Positions 44,200-57,910 of a DNA stretch of 64,000 nucleotides are shown here, one piece after another; position 1 is the stretch's first letter; each line of letters starts with the position of its first letter. Position numbers and translations under genes: made by a program. The DNA is taken from assembly GCA_038501625.1 (NCBI GenBank), contig JAZAYU010000205.1, positions 248,001-312,000 on the forward strand, given 5' to 3'. The notes below the pieces were generated by a model. That model did not search any database. It was not told the origin of the DNA and saw only the letters and a list, made by a program, of their open reading frames with translations. This stretch comes from Corbicula japonica. Its lineage: Eukaryota; Mollusca; Bivalvia; Venerida; Cyrenidae.

Positions 44200-45850
44200 C
44201 TAAGAAGGCTTATAATTAAAACCGTGTCATATACAACAAACGATAAAACAATCATGATGAACTTTTAAAATAAATAAGGAATTAATAAATAATTTTAGAA
44301 CTACTACTAACACCTATAAAGATCAAGCGTTTCCCGTTTCAACTGGTTGCTAGACGAAATTCGTTTTAAAAGCGGTAACCAGCAGTTCTGGTCTGCACGC
44401 TTTGTCTTAAAACGAGATCGCCACTTATGTCGCTTTGATACCCTCACTTGAACTCGATATAATGAGTCTCCAGTCTTTAGTCACAGACCAAAACTATGAG
44501 TCTCTAAGAAAAAAAGGAAAAAAATATTAATTTCTGAATTTCACAAAATACATTTTTTTATTTGCTATAACTGGTTGCTTCGTATCAATGTCGGAACACA
44601 AAATTTAACTTGTGATGAGCATCTAGAAGGTGAAGGTTGAACATTCATTCCCATAGCAAAATAACCTGTTAACTTAAAGTTTTAGTTTGTAAACCTAAGT
44701 CAAAATTCAAGTTGTTATTTTTTACTGAGTTCTACAACCTATCCCCCACCCGATCCACAAAACAACGACATAAAAACAAAAAAGCAACAACATTTAATGA
44801 GTTAACGAATAACAAACACTTCTGTTAGTATCTATATAGCCTCTACTGTAATGGAATGGTGTCGTCTGATCAGATTCTACACATGTTCACTACTTGTTCA
44901 GAAATTACCACGGATGTGCTGCCTTATCTTGATCTACGCTTATCGCCCATGGATAATAGCCACGCCCCATCGAGTATATAGGGGTAAAAATATATGCCAA
45001 GAATAGCAATAAAATAACCTTAAATACCAACGGTTAAACATGCACAACAAATAAAAAAAACTATTACCGTATTTAGTTTATATTCAATCCAGTAAAATAA
45101 TTGCTGGTCCCTTGTTCTTGCACTCACGTTTTAGTTAATAAACAACCTAGTATGCAAAATAATAACTGGTCCCGTATTCTTGCGCTCACAGACCGAAATG
45201 GTTATCGAACTCCGTAAATCCTTGGTTTCAAATGCTCATTAATATTCATAGATTTTCATGCAATATGTCATGCAGTAATGCAGTAATCCAACGGATTTGA
45301 TAACCAATCAGTAATTATGTAAATAATGGGTTCAGAAGATTGGACGAGACAAGAGCGCGCATAAAATTATCCCATTATACTGTCGGGTCAGACATACGTT
45401 CATACACGGAGATCAACTTTCAGGGGCGATCCAGAGTGGTTTCTCCGGGGGTGTTCGTACCTCTTGTACAGGTATGATAGCAATATTTTATTTGCATGGG
45501 TATTTTGGCCATAAAGTTGTTTATCGGAGACGACTCTAATTATTTCAGTTATCTATCATTGATTATAGATTTTATTGTTATGATAAAGGGCTAACAGTCT
45601 ACTTTGTTTAATACCTGATAACCTTTTCTTGCTTTCAATAGACGATAAATAAACAAGTATGATATTATTACATGAAAGGACGAGTTGAATACATGTCCAG
45701 TGAGTATAATTGTCACGGAATAATAACGATATTACATGAAATTTTTGTAAAACCGTCCGCTGATGAACACTTTTTAAATAATACTCGCCTGTCACGTGAT
45801 TGTCCAGTTATCGTGAATTTATTATCATTAACTAGCTTTCCATCCATAAC
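44200..45850. other. Intergenic upstream of peptide genes A and B
   Basis: Should contain the 5' non-coding exon and promoter of peptide genes B and A (minus strand), but I cannot place them. There is a diverged family-A MITE fragment at about 44,840-44,985 and a local repeat: a CTGGTCCCTTGTTCTTGCAC / CTGGTCCCGTATTCTTGCGC pair around 45,105-45,190. Confidence 0.35.
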
Positions 45851-45869
45851 TAGCAATAATTAATTTTAT

Positions 45870-46420
45870 TTTCCACCTTTAACTACAGTGTAACACTTAT
45901 AAATTTAAATTTCCAACCTTTTCTATCATGTCACGTGATAGTCCAGTTATCGTGAACTTATTATCATTAACTAGTTTTCAATCCACAACTAGCTCTTTTA
46001 TTTTCCACCTTTAACTACAATGTAACACTTAAGAATTTTCTACCACTCATAAACTTAGTTAATCATCCATAACTATCACTAATAAATTTAATTTTCGTAC
46101 CTTAACTACCACTAATATACTTCGTTTTCTTTACCATTGACCAGTATTATAAACTTAATTTTCCGCCCTTAACCAGCACATAAACTTTATTTTCCACCCT
46201 TAAATATCACTACTCGTATTAAACTTAATTTCCCACGTTAACTTGCACAAAAATATTACTTTTTCACCTATAACTAGTACAAATAAACTTATCTTCAACT
46301 AACAAATATAAACGTACTTTTCCACCTTTATCTAGCACTAATAAACATGATTTTTCACCCTTTAACAGCATATTAAATAAACCTATATCGACCTATAAAT
46401 AGCACTAATAAACTGGAAAA
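45870..46420. repeat. Degenerate short-period array (TAATAAACTTAATTTTCCACC-type)
   Basis: About a dozen loosely conserved units of roughly 38-45 bp built on 'ATAAACTTAATTTTCC' and 'TTTAACTAGCAC'. The same array, similarly degenerate, is present at about 56,920-57,270. It lies downstream (3') of peptide gene C on the minus strand. Confidence 0.6.
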
Positions 46421-47059
46421 CTTTTAAAACTTTATCAGCTCAATTTATTCCTATTATGGCAAAATATAACCAAATCTAAGCAAGCGTTAAATTAATAAAT
46501 TGACAAATCGAATTTAATAAATTTGATGCGTAATTATATGCGGCTTGTCCAATATGATCCAGCTGTCGTAGAGACTCTCTGATTAAACGCAAATGTACTA
46601 ACACATATTTTGATTAACTTTCTTTCCTCTAAACATATGTTATGCCCATGCCCCAACATTGTTTGTAGAGTGTTTGAAAATATTGTATCTCGCAACTGTT
46701 CGTTTTATGTCGTTGACAAGTTTTAGGAGGACCTTCGTTGGTATACTGGATGAACGGAGGTCTTTACTTCTTCGGTGAAACTTCCTGTTGTTTCTATGCC
46801 CATCCAACTCATGTATTCCAAATAACTCGAAAATGCCAGAAATTATTCATTAAATAACACTGCTGCTCGAGAGCTATTGTAATTCATCTAACAATTTAAA
46901 ACAATCAAACCAATGTTAGTAAGCATTTTCGGAAGACTAGTGCTAAAAAGCATTTGCGCGCGTCAATCTATAAACTAACTTAAATATCTCGTTTTTTTTT
47001 TCATTTTGAAAGTTGAATATTTCGAAAAATGATCAGTTTCATGTTCGTATAGCTAAGCC

Positions 47060-47317
47060 CTACAAGTTATTACTACCACTATTTTCTATCGGACTAAACG
47101 CAACTTGTGGCATACAACGACACTTACTACCAAGCTGCATACATTGAGCTCTCCTGCTAGAGCATGTCCAGAAAATTCTTCCCTGCACTTTTCTATATTT
47201 CTGAATTCTTTGCGGATTTTCTACGCATGCGCCACCAACAAAATCACATAGTCGCATGGCTTCCGTTTCGTGCAGACATGCCAAAACAATTACCAACACA
47301 AAAACTACCAGCTTCAT
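47060..47317 (-). CDS. Secreted six-cysteine peptide C (85 aa)
   Basis: Single coding exon. The ATG at 47317 is three nt after an acceptor (TCTCTTACAG). Signal peptide is about residues 1-20 (ACLHETEA). The mature core has spacing C-x6-C-x20-C-x6-C-x6-C-x-C with GSKCRC. The 20-residue loop holds a basic insert (QRIQKYRKV) absent from the close paralogue at 57911-58156. The C-terminal tail after CRC is Ser/Asn-rich and differs from the paralogue. The coding core from LCDFVGGACVENP to GRIFWTC is almost identical at DNA level to the paralogue. An AATAAA at 46449-46444 is conserved in both copies and may be the polyadenylation signal. Confidence 0.72.
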   Translation of the reverse strand: MKLVVFVLVIVLACLHETEAMRLCDFVGGACVENPQRIQKYRKVQGRIFWTCSSRRAQCMQLGSKCRCMPQVAFSPIENSGSNNL

Positions 47318-47716
47318 CTTCTGTAAGAGAAACAAACATACTTTCTAAATCCACGCAGCGATTTAATTGGCACATATCCCTGTCATCACGTGACGAAACA
47401 AACCACGTGATGATGATAAATATCACGCGACCAGTTCAAAAATATATTTTATTGGTTCTAATGAATAATTTTTATTTGCATGCTAATTTTCACTATTTTA
47501 GATAAATACTGAAGCTTAAAAATATTAGTTAAAGTAAAAAGTAAAAGTAACAAAATTCTGTTACAAATGTCAGCGACAGTGGCCGTTAATGTTACTGTCA
47601 GGGGAAGTAACCGCTGCGAGGAGTTTGAACTAATTTGAGAGTATGTCAAAACGCCAGACAATTCTGAAATATTGTTATTATTAAGATAAAACACGGTATC
47701 GCTCTTGACATGCTGG

Positions 47717-47836
47717 ACTCAAGATCATAAAACCAAAACCTGGGTCCAGTATCAAATCTCAAGCATCTGATTGGCTGAAATGGCGATCAGATGCTTTTGA
47801 TTTGAGACTGGTGTCTAAGTTTTATAATCTTGGGCT
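47717..47836. mobile_element. Foldback family B, copy 5 (centre deleted, in duplication copy 1)
   Basis: Diverged copy that has lost part of one inner arm. GCTCTTG stands on both sides, as for the orthologous copy at 59,712, so the insertion predates the segmental duplication. Confidence 0.7.
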
Positions 47837-47920
47837 CTTGCTTGTTTGTACGAACATAAATAATATTTCAGTGTTTATTTTAATACTTGTATTTGCTTAA
47901 AATCAGCAATACCATTAAAT

Positions 47921-48171
47921 GGGGCACGACACGGGAAAAGGTACCTTCGGACATATTTTGTGACATTTTAGTTGTTACTATATTTAGAATGAACATATAA
48001 TGATACATTATTTTCTCATAACTAAAACGTGATTTTATTACACATTTTGTAAATAAAATGTTTTTTTTACCGCGAATTGCATAATAATGAATGTCGTCTG
48101 CTCAACTTTATGACGTCATTTCAAGGATTGACGTCAACATACCGAAGGTACCTTTTCCCGTGACGCGCCCC
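47921..48171. mobile_element. Family-C MITE (251 bp), absent from the paralogous block
   Basis: Ends GGGGCACGACACGGGAAAAG and CCCGTGACGCGCCCC. The interior has a TGACGTCA palindrome. The equivalent position in duplication copy 2 (about 59,931-59,945, ACCATTAAATTAAAC) is uninterrupted, which directly supports insertion. Confidence 0.85.
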
Positions 48172-51100
48172 AAATTAAATACAGAATCTGATGTACATAC
48201 GATTTTATCGACATGCTTACTTTTAATTGGAAGAGTCTATAAATGATAGAATATTTATCTTTCTTGTGTAAGATCATATTTCATTTTACGAGAGAAAAGT
48301 TATTGAAAAAACTTAAGGCAGCTTTTTAACTAAGCATTGGGAATCCAAGGAACCAAAGTAAATAGTTATAAAAGATGTAGGCACTCGTTCGAAGTAATGA
48401 AAATTACACGTGATTATTTTAGTTTTTCAAAATTGTGAATTACGTTTATTAATCTATTAATTTTTACACACAAAAAACGCGTTTAAGTAAAAATTTATGA
48501 ATTAAGACGTTTGTCTCATAATTACTTTATCAATTCAATGAATAAAACACAAATACCTGGTCTGAATTAAAACGAATATCTCCCGTAAATGTTCTTTCCT
48601 ATAACACTGTTTATTTCTTCCTAGAATACTCTTTATAAATTACTGCTACGAAATCACGTTTTTTTAAACATTGCCAAGAATTTATTTATATACGTTATTG
48701 ATCTGGCATGATAATGATTATTCCAGACTCTTTTGTCGTATAAATAATTTTCCATGCTGTAAAGCCAATCATGTTTGCGGTTAACAAATTTAAACTTAGA
48801 AATTGTTTAAATAAATATTTAATAAATAAATATTAAAAATATACCTTTCCGCAATAAATCATTATTAATCAGACCGGCGTGCCTCTGGCTATATCTATGA
48901 TTATAAAGGAATTGGACCATTTATGGACAATGTCATAATTATAGAAAAAAATGTTGAAATTTCAATCGTCTTGGATGGAGTTGTGTTTGCAAAAAAAACA
49001 ACGTTGTTACCCGTCAAACATTTAATAAAAAATCCTACCATTGAAACAGATCATTTGTTGTTGCATTTTTGGAAATATATGTTCCTATTTATCAACTTGT
49101 CCATGAATAATTAATTGTAAGGTCATGTGATGATGTTGCCACGTGACGATTTCAACTGAGATAACTGAAAAGTCCTGGGATTGTTTAGAAGTGAGAAGGA
49201 GAAATTGAGTCATTCTTTTTTAAAACAGAATAAGACGACGAAGGATAAATAAGAAAAAAAAGTTTCGTTTCAGATCCAGAAGAACGCCAGTCTCAGTTTG
49301 GAAACGAAGCTTAGCATTCGTGAATCATTAATGTCTACAAACTATAAACTAAGTCAGTTTAATTTAGCTATGTTCAGTGAGATTGCAAAAAAAATGCTCG
49401 TAAAAATTCACCTATCTTAACTATTAGTTTAAGCCTACAATATTAACATAATTATAGTATTGTTTGCTATAAGCATTGTTTAATGTTTTATATAATGTTT
49501 ATATACTGTTTTTATGCTTAATAAACTTATGGTATAATGATTCCCACAAAAAACTTTCGCAAACTGTAAATTTGCACCAGCTTTACAGTATTGTAGTATT
49601 TTGTTTATCGAACAGAATCTAAATACTGGATACTGCGCACTTCCGATATTTTGTTTATTTTGTTGATGTGACAAAAATCTGTATTCAGTATATTAACATA
49701 TCTCAACATATTTAGTTCAAATTGGTCAAAACACTTACAATCATTAAGGATAAGGATTTAATTATGCAATGCAGACTAAGTTCAATTTATCCAATTTGCT
49801 TCAGGTGCCTCAGAAAAAAGATGCTTGTTAAGGAATATACTCATAATACTGGCTCAAGCTGGGTGGCATATTGATTGTCGATGTTTGGGCTTTGATAACA
49901 GCAGTGTTGTTTACAAAAAACATGTTTAAATTTATTTTAAATGGGCATAATACGTAGTGTTTTGTAGAAATCTGGAATGTTTTGTGATCATTTTCCTTTG
50001 TTTTACTTTATCTGAAGGCCGATTCCAAATGTATGGGTATGAGAGGAAGGCTAGAACATCGCTTGATTGTTATCTATCGCAAAAGTTTTAGATCACAATA
50101 ACATGAAATTCATACAATAACTAACCTCTCCATGGTGTTTCCTCCGACCTGGCGATCTATCATTAATCTCACAATCTATCATTATCCGCGATTCTCATTA
50201 TCTGGGTACATACCGTGTTTATGGTGAAAACACTCTTCATGTAGTTTGCTGCCGTAAAAGATTGTTTATACTGATTTCATTTTATTTTATAAATAGTAAT
50301 CAATCTGGGGCGTGGCTACAGTAAACACCACTCATTAAATATTTGAATGTGCAGAATGTTTTGACTTTTATCGTCGACGAGCGCGCGTTTTTTTCCACTA
50401 TTTGCTGCGGAAAAGCTTGCCGTTGTCTACCTGACTGTTTCTACATCTAAGAAAGCCGTAAAATTATACTTAAAGAAATTAGAAACACAACTTACTTAAA
50501 CACGAAATAAATATACAAATAGCTGATTGTTTCTTTATAAACGACATTTCACAACCATTTCTCTATCAAACTGTTTTTTGGCTTCATATCGAAAGGGCGT
50601 AGATTTTAAGTTGCGCCTCCCAGTTGCGCCCGCCTCTAACATCAGATCCTGGATCCGAACTTGCCTAAGATGCAGTTATGACTACTACGTGCCCAGATAT
50701 AAATTTGTTTACCTCAATACAATTTATAGTAAATATATCAACATACTTTGTATTTGTGAATTTTACATTTCCGTTATCATGTTAAAAATTAGGTCAAGTA
50801 AATTAACGAATAAGTAAAAAATTGACAATACAACACCAATATTTGCATGTATTTAGCATAAATGTAACGTCTGTCATTGATGTAAAATCTTCTAAAATCT
50901 AAAGAAAATAATATGATTTTTAACAATAGGGATATATCTTTGATTGTCACTTGCATGTACCCAAGCAAAATGCACGCAATTCATACCCACTTGTTTTTAC
51001 CTATGGAACTATTTAATGTCTACATTACAATAATCTAAACTGGTTGTGATTTTATTTGTGTAGCTTTTTAAAAGTTTTATGCATACCATCGTCTGGGCTG

Positions 51101-52930
51101 GACCGATTGTACAGTTTGTTGGTGTAAGTATTGAGTTGCGCTAAACCTAGGCAAGCAGCGTGGGCACTAATATGCATTTCTATTACTGCACATGAACAGG
51201 CTCAATCAAACCGAGCCTGCAAAATGTTCATATTTGTCGTGTTCCCATGCTTTCAAAACAGAATTTTCACCAGTGTAGAAGCTTCGTTCAAAAATACAGG
51301 CACTAGAGCGAACGTTGAATTAATTTGGATATTGTAACTCATTAGTTTTATTTATCCGACTATTAATTTGTAACCCAGCGGCTAACTTATAAACTACCAG
51401 ATAACAACCTACAACAAACAGCTGAAAATATACATATAATGTTTTCTTGTGGTCTCCATTGACCGACTGATTATTAAAATAGTAAAACCAACACGTTTGA
51501 TCAACAATATTTAGTCAATAGCATACACTCAACCAAAGTTCTAATTGGTCATTAATTATATATGTTTACAATGCATGCAAGTTTCCTTTCTTCCCTACGT
51601 CAAGAGAGGTTGTAGAAAGAACTGTTTTTTATTGAAATCAATCATCTAATGTCTTTTAAATCTTTATTGATTGTTTTCTGAAATGAATCCAATGAGATTT
51701 ACTTACACCGCAGAGTCAAATGAGACCAGTCTTTAGTTGAAAGGGAGGTAATTTTAAAATAGGATACTTTCAAAGGGGTTTATTTAAACAAATGTGCAGT
51801 TGATTAACTTAATAATGTTTTCTGTTTTTCCTACTAATGATGTGTCCTATTGCAATTAAATACATAATTAAGAGGAAATTTCTGTTGTCTTGACCTTTTT
51901 ATGCAAGAAATGCATTTTTAGCAAAATTAAGGATAACTCTCGCCAAACTGTTCTAATTATTACAAAATTAAAGCTTACGTTGAAGACTGTTGTTGGCATA
52001 TGATCATAACGTAAGAGTGAATTCAATGTCTTTCTAATAAAAAATACGAACAAAAACTGACCAATTAGAACTTTTGTTGAGTGTAGTTAGCCCTGGATTT
52101 CTAACTGAGATAAAGATAAACAAACACTAATTGAGCGACACCGATTAACAGCACAATCATTTCCAGTATCATTTCTTGAACGCTCAGCTACATAAAGGTT
52201 GTCATACAACAGCTGGCTGCTTTTATCAAACTTACAACACACTACTTGTTAATAGACACTTCTATGAACTATGATTGGGGCGCGTCACGAAGAAGGTACC
52301 CGGACATTTCACGTCAATTCTTGAAATAACGTCATATTTTAAACATGAACAAATGACATTACCTAATATTAAAGATAAATGAGTAATGAAACTGAATTGT
52401 TGCTTGCAGTTATTGTTTATTGATTGCAACACACGACTTAGAATTGTCCCGGTGAAATAAAAGTGGTATTTCATTTTTATTTTCACTGTTATTTCACGTT
52501 GGTACCCAAACGCACATAATATACCAAATAAGAACGTTTAGAAAACGGGCTAAAATTTGTATATTTACGTCATGACGTCACATCATGAAGAAGAGGTTTT
52601 GGCGCCAATTCTTGTAACTTTTCTGTCAAATTCACGCAAATTCTGCACTAAAAGCATAACAAAGAAAGAAAATTTGTTTTTAACAGTAACAGATAGAAAT
52701 ATATTTCACTCGTGAACTACGGAATAATGTATTTTCACTCAGGGCTTCGCCACTCGTGAAAATACGAATTCCGGAGCTCACTCGGTGAAATAAATTTCTA
52801 TCGTACACTGATAAAAACAAATTTCCTCTATATCTAGCGAACAAGTAGATAAAAAGCAATCAAAATCTGATATCAGTCACCTTATTCGAAGGTAGTATCC
52901 CTGCCATCCACTTTGATATCATGACAATAT

Positions 52931-53181
52931 GGGGCGCGCCACGGGAAAAGTTACCTTCGGTCATATTTTGTGAACTTTAGGTTTTTACTATATTTAGGAA
53001 GAACTTACAGCTATCTATAAATTTCCCATAACTTACAAATGCTTCTCTTACACATTTTGACAATAAAATGATATTTTTACCGCGAAATCAATAATAAATA
53101 ATGTCGTCTGCTCAATTTTATGACGTAATTTCAAAGATTGACGTCAACTGTCCGAAGGCACCTTTTCCCGCGACGCGCCCC
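52931..53181. mobile_element. Family-C MITE (251 bp)
   Basis: Ends GGGGCGCGCCACGGGAAAAG and CCCGCGACGCGCCCC, flanked by ATAT on both sides. A diverged partial copy starts at about 52,275. Confidence 0.8.
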
Positions 53182-53801
53182 ATATCAGTTCGTTTTTTTT
53201 CCGCCATGCTGGTACATGTGTCCCATAATTACCATAAATAGCTTACCTCAGATAAAGATGGAGAATCAGAAATCGTTTTGAAATTTTCAAAAACTTTCGA
53301 ACTTTGAACCTATTTACATGTTAATTTGTGATACTTGTTTATTTTATTATATTTCTCTGTGTAGATCTACGTCTGCAATGTTTAACAAAACAAAGACATG
53401 ATGTATTCGATTTTCCAGATCTGTTTAAAATAATCTCTGTTATTTGCAGTTAAGTGCCAACTGAGACAAATATAGAATATTATAACAGTATGCATTCTGT
53501 AGGTTCGTATTATTCGAGTTGTGTATGTAAACAATATCACGAGAGACCGAAGGTCGAGCGTGATGTGGTTTACATATGCAACGAGAAATAATACGTACAT
53601 ACAGACTACATGTACTGTCATAATATTGCTTTTTTATTATATACCCTTCTCGCTCAAAACAAATTTAAATAAACTAAACAACAAAATTTTAGTCAAGGAC
53701 GTGGTTTTACATAACAGTATAAATAAAAATAGTAAATTTATGAATGGTGTAGACAATTTAAGTATGGCGTACAAATATCGTAACGGTTGTAAAACTGAGA
53801 C

Positions 53802-56135
53802 CAGGGAGTCCAACGTATTTGGTTTTTTCGGAAAAGTAAGTGAGCGACATGTTCTCTGCGGAACAAAATGGCGGAAAATTGTGTGATTTGGTGCATTTCA
53901 GGAGATATTTTGACCTGGTAAGTAGATTTATATCACTGTTATCGTAATATAAATACGCCTACCCGGAGGCCAGATGTGTAAGCTCCACTCGGTTTTTTAA
54001 CTTATGTTTCTAGAGGCCTAAACAAAAAAGTTATTGAATGTATAAACTGAAAGATTGTTTGTTTACAAAGTGAAAATATAAAATTTTGTGACTTAAAACT
54101 GTGTTTTAGTCAAAATATAACGTTCTTGGACCTATTTTAGCGAAATTATTATCGAGTTTTTTCATATATTTCTTCACGACGGCTTTTGCACTTTACATAA
54201 GTTCTTTATGGCCAATTTTTTTATGTTCAAACACTTTTAATGTTTAGCGTGGAAGTGGTATGCATGTTTTTGTTCGGTGCAAAATCTGAATAACACACTC
54301 GTATGTGTTAATATAAGTGAAAGTAAGACACGAGCTGATAACAAATGTTAATAATGAAAATAAAAGCCGAGTTGTTACCCAAATACGAACATATCGCGTA
54401 TTTGTTATGCAAAATTATCTACCACATATTATAATTATATATTATTCTACCTCTTGATAAGTAAACTCCCGCCTTGTGACCACCTCAATTTCAAGACCAC
54501 CCCGCTGTTACGGGCACTTTTTGAAAGAACAGATTTTTCCTATATAATTCAATGGTCGCTCGCATCGATTATACGACCACCCCGCTATTCCATATTCCAT
54601 AATGCGACCACTTTCTACAGTCTTATATGCCCAGTTGCCACTTATTTTGACACCTTAATTACGACCACAAGTCATTTGCTCGCTGAATACACAGTCAAGT
54701 GCCATTATTTTTGGCGAGAAGCGAGTTTACAGTTTACAGTCTTCAAGTATCTGACGTAATTTATTCAAGTTAGTGACGTTATTAAAAATAAGATTTACGT
54801 TTACGTCAATATTTCAGGGTAAGGAAACAAAATTTAGTTTGTATACATATACACAAATGAACAGTAAAAGGTATGCAAGGAAAAGTATCTTGCATGGGAC
54901 ATTCGGTAAAGATAGAAAAATCTGTCACCTCGGGTGAACAGTTTTGGCGGGAACTCGGCAGAGCCTCGTTCCCGCAAAACAGTTCCCCCTCGGTAACATA
55001 TTTTACCATCTTCACCTCACACTCATGCAAGATACTTATAATCCTGTCAAAATTTCTCGGAATACCCTTATAACAAAATGCTATGCTCGGTATTGTTGTT
55101 TGGGTATAATTTGTGTCATATTAACAATATTTAGAGATTTGTGTACGTTAAAAGGAAAGCATCTTTTTTTTTTAAATAAAAACGATTATGGAAGTAATTT
55201 TGCTTACTGAAGGAGGCTACAAAAGCGTGTTACCCATAATAAGTTAAGAGCCCTGGTAATCAGACTTGAGCGTCATACGGGGCATAGTCAAATGACGTTT
55301 ACCCATCCCGCATCAACTTGCGGTTCTACAGGTGCAACCCTAGATACAACTTATTATTCCACCTAAAATAAGAAGAGACTGGACTGGTAAGAAATTTATA
55401 TCGGGGTATAGATTTATATATACGCGCACACACGCACACACACACAAACAAACACGAGAATGGGTAGGTAGATTCTAATTGATATTATAAATACATATGA
55501 AGTTCTTGTTTCGGTAAAGCCATTTTCGGGCAAAGATATAAAGGAACATCCGTGTGTTTGTGTAAAATATTGGCTTTTGGTTTGATTTTTAACATTTGTC
55601 AGCTAGTGTCTTACTTTCACTTATATAAATGCGTATGAGTGTGTTATTCAGATTCTGCACCGAACAAAAACATGCTTACCACTTCCACGCCAAACATTTT
55701 AGGTGTTTGAACATAAAAAATTGGTCATAAAGTACCCATGTAAAGTGCAAAAGCCGCCGTGAAGAAATATATGAAAAAACTCGATAATAATTTCGCTAAA
55801 ATAGGTCCAAGAACGTTATATTTTGACTAAAAACACAGTTTTAAGTCACAAAATTTTATATTTTCACTTTGTAAACAAACAATCTTTCAGTTTATACATT
55901 CAATAACTTTTTTGTTTAGGCCTCTAGAAACATAAGTTAAAAAACCGAGTGGAGCTTACACATCTGGCCTCCGGGTAGGCGTATTTATATTACGATAACA
56001 TTGATATAAATCTACTTATCAGGTCAAAATATCTCCTGAAATGCACCAAATCACACAATTTTCCGCCATTTTGTTCCGCAGAGAACATGTCGCTCACTTA
56101 CTTTTCCGAAAAAACCAAATACGTTGGACCCCCTG
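53802..56135. mobile_element. 2.33-kb element with about 510-bp terminal inverted repeats
   Basis: Ends CAGGGAGTCCAACGTATTTG and its near-complement (CAGGGGGTCCAACG on the opposite strand), flanked by the exact repeat TGAGAC (53796-53801, 56136-56141). The arms run to about 54,315 and from about 55,600. The same short reading frame (SNVFGFFGKVSERHVLCG, then a stop) occurs in both arms, simply because they are inverted copies. The roughly 1.3-kb centre has no transposase frame but has a degenerate GACCACCCCGCT repeat and an imperfect palindrome at about 54,875-55,045. Superfamily unclear. Confidence 0.75.
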
Positions 56136-56919
56136 TGAGACGGAAATTTCCAATTTTGGAGTTCGTTTTGTGCCGGAGAATTACGAAAACGTAGTGTGAC
56201 GTAGTATATGACGTCACATAGAACACGGGAAGCTAAAAAAAAAAGAATTGTCCAATAAGAAATTACTATCTGACGAGTTGATTCAATTTTGCGGATTAAC
56301 ACTGCACTATGCTAAAATCATTCATGGGTATATAATAAAACAATCTGATTAATATAATCTCCCGAAAACCGCTACGCTATCAGGATCTCGACGAGTAACT
56401 AAAACGTGCTTTTATCACTAACCCTTTGAACCAATCAGATTGTCGCCCACGAAAACGCAAAAGTGAAAGTAAACACAGTATTTTAAACTATGGAAAGTGT
56501 TGACAGCCTTCGTAAGACATATTTTATTGAAGATATATGTGTTTGTGTAGTATTGCATTCATTTCTTATGTAATGAGATATTCAGATCATTTCGCGAGCG
56601 TCATAAATCATACTTCATGTTTTGACAATTTCTATAAATAGTAATCGGGGAAAACCGCTATAGCTTATGTACGGTGTCTGCGGGCCGTCATCGGATCTAA
56701 CATTTTGTTAGATCTGACTTTAGTGAGATTGATAATAAAAGTGATTACGATTATTGGTTGACAAGCTAATATGGACTTAAATATTTGGATTTTATTGAAA
56801 ATCATATAAATCTAGATGCATCATTTTTTAAAAGTTCAACAGTTCAAAAGTTAGATATTCTATATTTATCCGTTTTTCTTAGAACGGGAAATAACAACTT
56901 TCCTGTGACCTTTAACAAG

Positions 56920-57270
56920 CATTAATAAACTTAATTTTCCACCTTCAACTTGCACTGGTAAAATTAATTTTCCACTCTTAACAAACACTAATAAACTTAA
57001 TTTTTCACCTTTAACTAATTCTCATAAACTTAGTTTTCCATCTATAACGAGCACTTATAAACTTAGTTTTCCATTTATAACTAGCACTCGTTAACTTGAT
57101 TTTTCACCCAAAACTAGAAATAATAAACTTGATTTTTCACTATTCACTAACAATTATAAACTTAATTTTCCACCTTTATCTAGCACTATTAAACTTGATT
57201 TTTCACCCATATAACAGCATAAACACCTGATAAACAGCATTAACAAACTGGAAAACTTTTAAAACTTTAT
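56920..57270. repeat. Degenerate short-period array, second copy
   Basis: Counterpart of 45,870-46,420 in the duplicated block, with fewer units. It lies 3' of peptide gene D. Confidence 0.6.
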
Positions 57271-57910
57271 TAACTCAATTTATTCCTATTATGGCAAAGT
57301 ATAACAAAACTAAGCAACCGTAAAATTAACAAATTAACAAATCATATTTAATACATTTGATGCGTAATTATATGGGCACGTCCAGTTTGATCCAAGCTCT
57401 CGTAGAAACTCGCAGATTAAACGAGAAGTTGCGATTGTCCGAACACTTACAAATGACTTTCTTTTCAATATCGATTCCGTAAGTTATGCCTATGCCCAGC
57501 ATTGTTTTGCAGCGTTTGAGAAAATGTAAAGCACAACCTTTCTATGGACAATCATTCGAAATAAATAATATTGCATCTGGTTGCTTTTATGCCATTGCCA
57601 AGTTTGAAGACGACCTTCATCGGTTTACTGGATGAACGGATGCCTTCACTTCTTTGGTTAAAGTTGCTGATATTTCTACGCCCTTTCATCTCATGTATTC
57701 CACATGACTCGAAAAATATCAAACATTATCCATCATTCACCACTGCTGTTTGAAAACTACAATTATACATCTAACAATTTGAAACATTGAAATCAATGTT
57801 ATAAAGCGTTTGCGACAATCTATTAACTAACCGAAATATCTCGTGTCATCGTTTAAAAAGCTGAACATTGATCTGTATTAAATTTCATGTTCTCACAGCT
57901 TATCATGATG

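Larger units (their letters stand above)
45850..50950. repeat. Segmental duplication, copy 1 (contains peptide gene C)
   Basis: Collinear with about 56,890-63,060. Matching landmarks in order: the degenerate TAATAAACTTAATTTTCC array, peptide gene C, the diverged foldback at 47.7 kb, the stretch around 48,180-48,900 (GATTATAAAGGAATT), the CCAGCTTTACAGTATTGTAG segment at about 49.57 kb, and the stretch near 50.3-50.9 kb. Divergence is substantial, so this is not an assembly duplicate. This copy carries an extra 251-bp MITE (47921-48171); copy 2 has an extra roughly 1.2 kb (about 58.25-59.45 kb). Confidence 0.8.

Noticed and set aside
54806..55210. Overlapping frames on both strands at about 54.8-55.2 kb
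   Set aside because: They lie on an imperfect palindrome inside the 2.33-kb element; no domain recognised.
53521..56302. Two frames ending in the same SNVFGFFGKVSERHVLCG peptide
   Set aside because: They are the two inverted arms of one element, so the identity reflects the terminal repeats, not a conserved gene.
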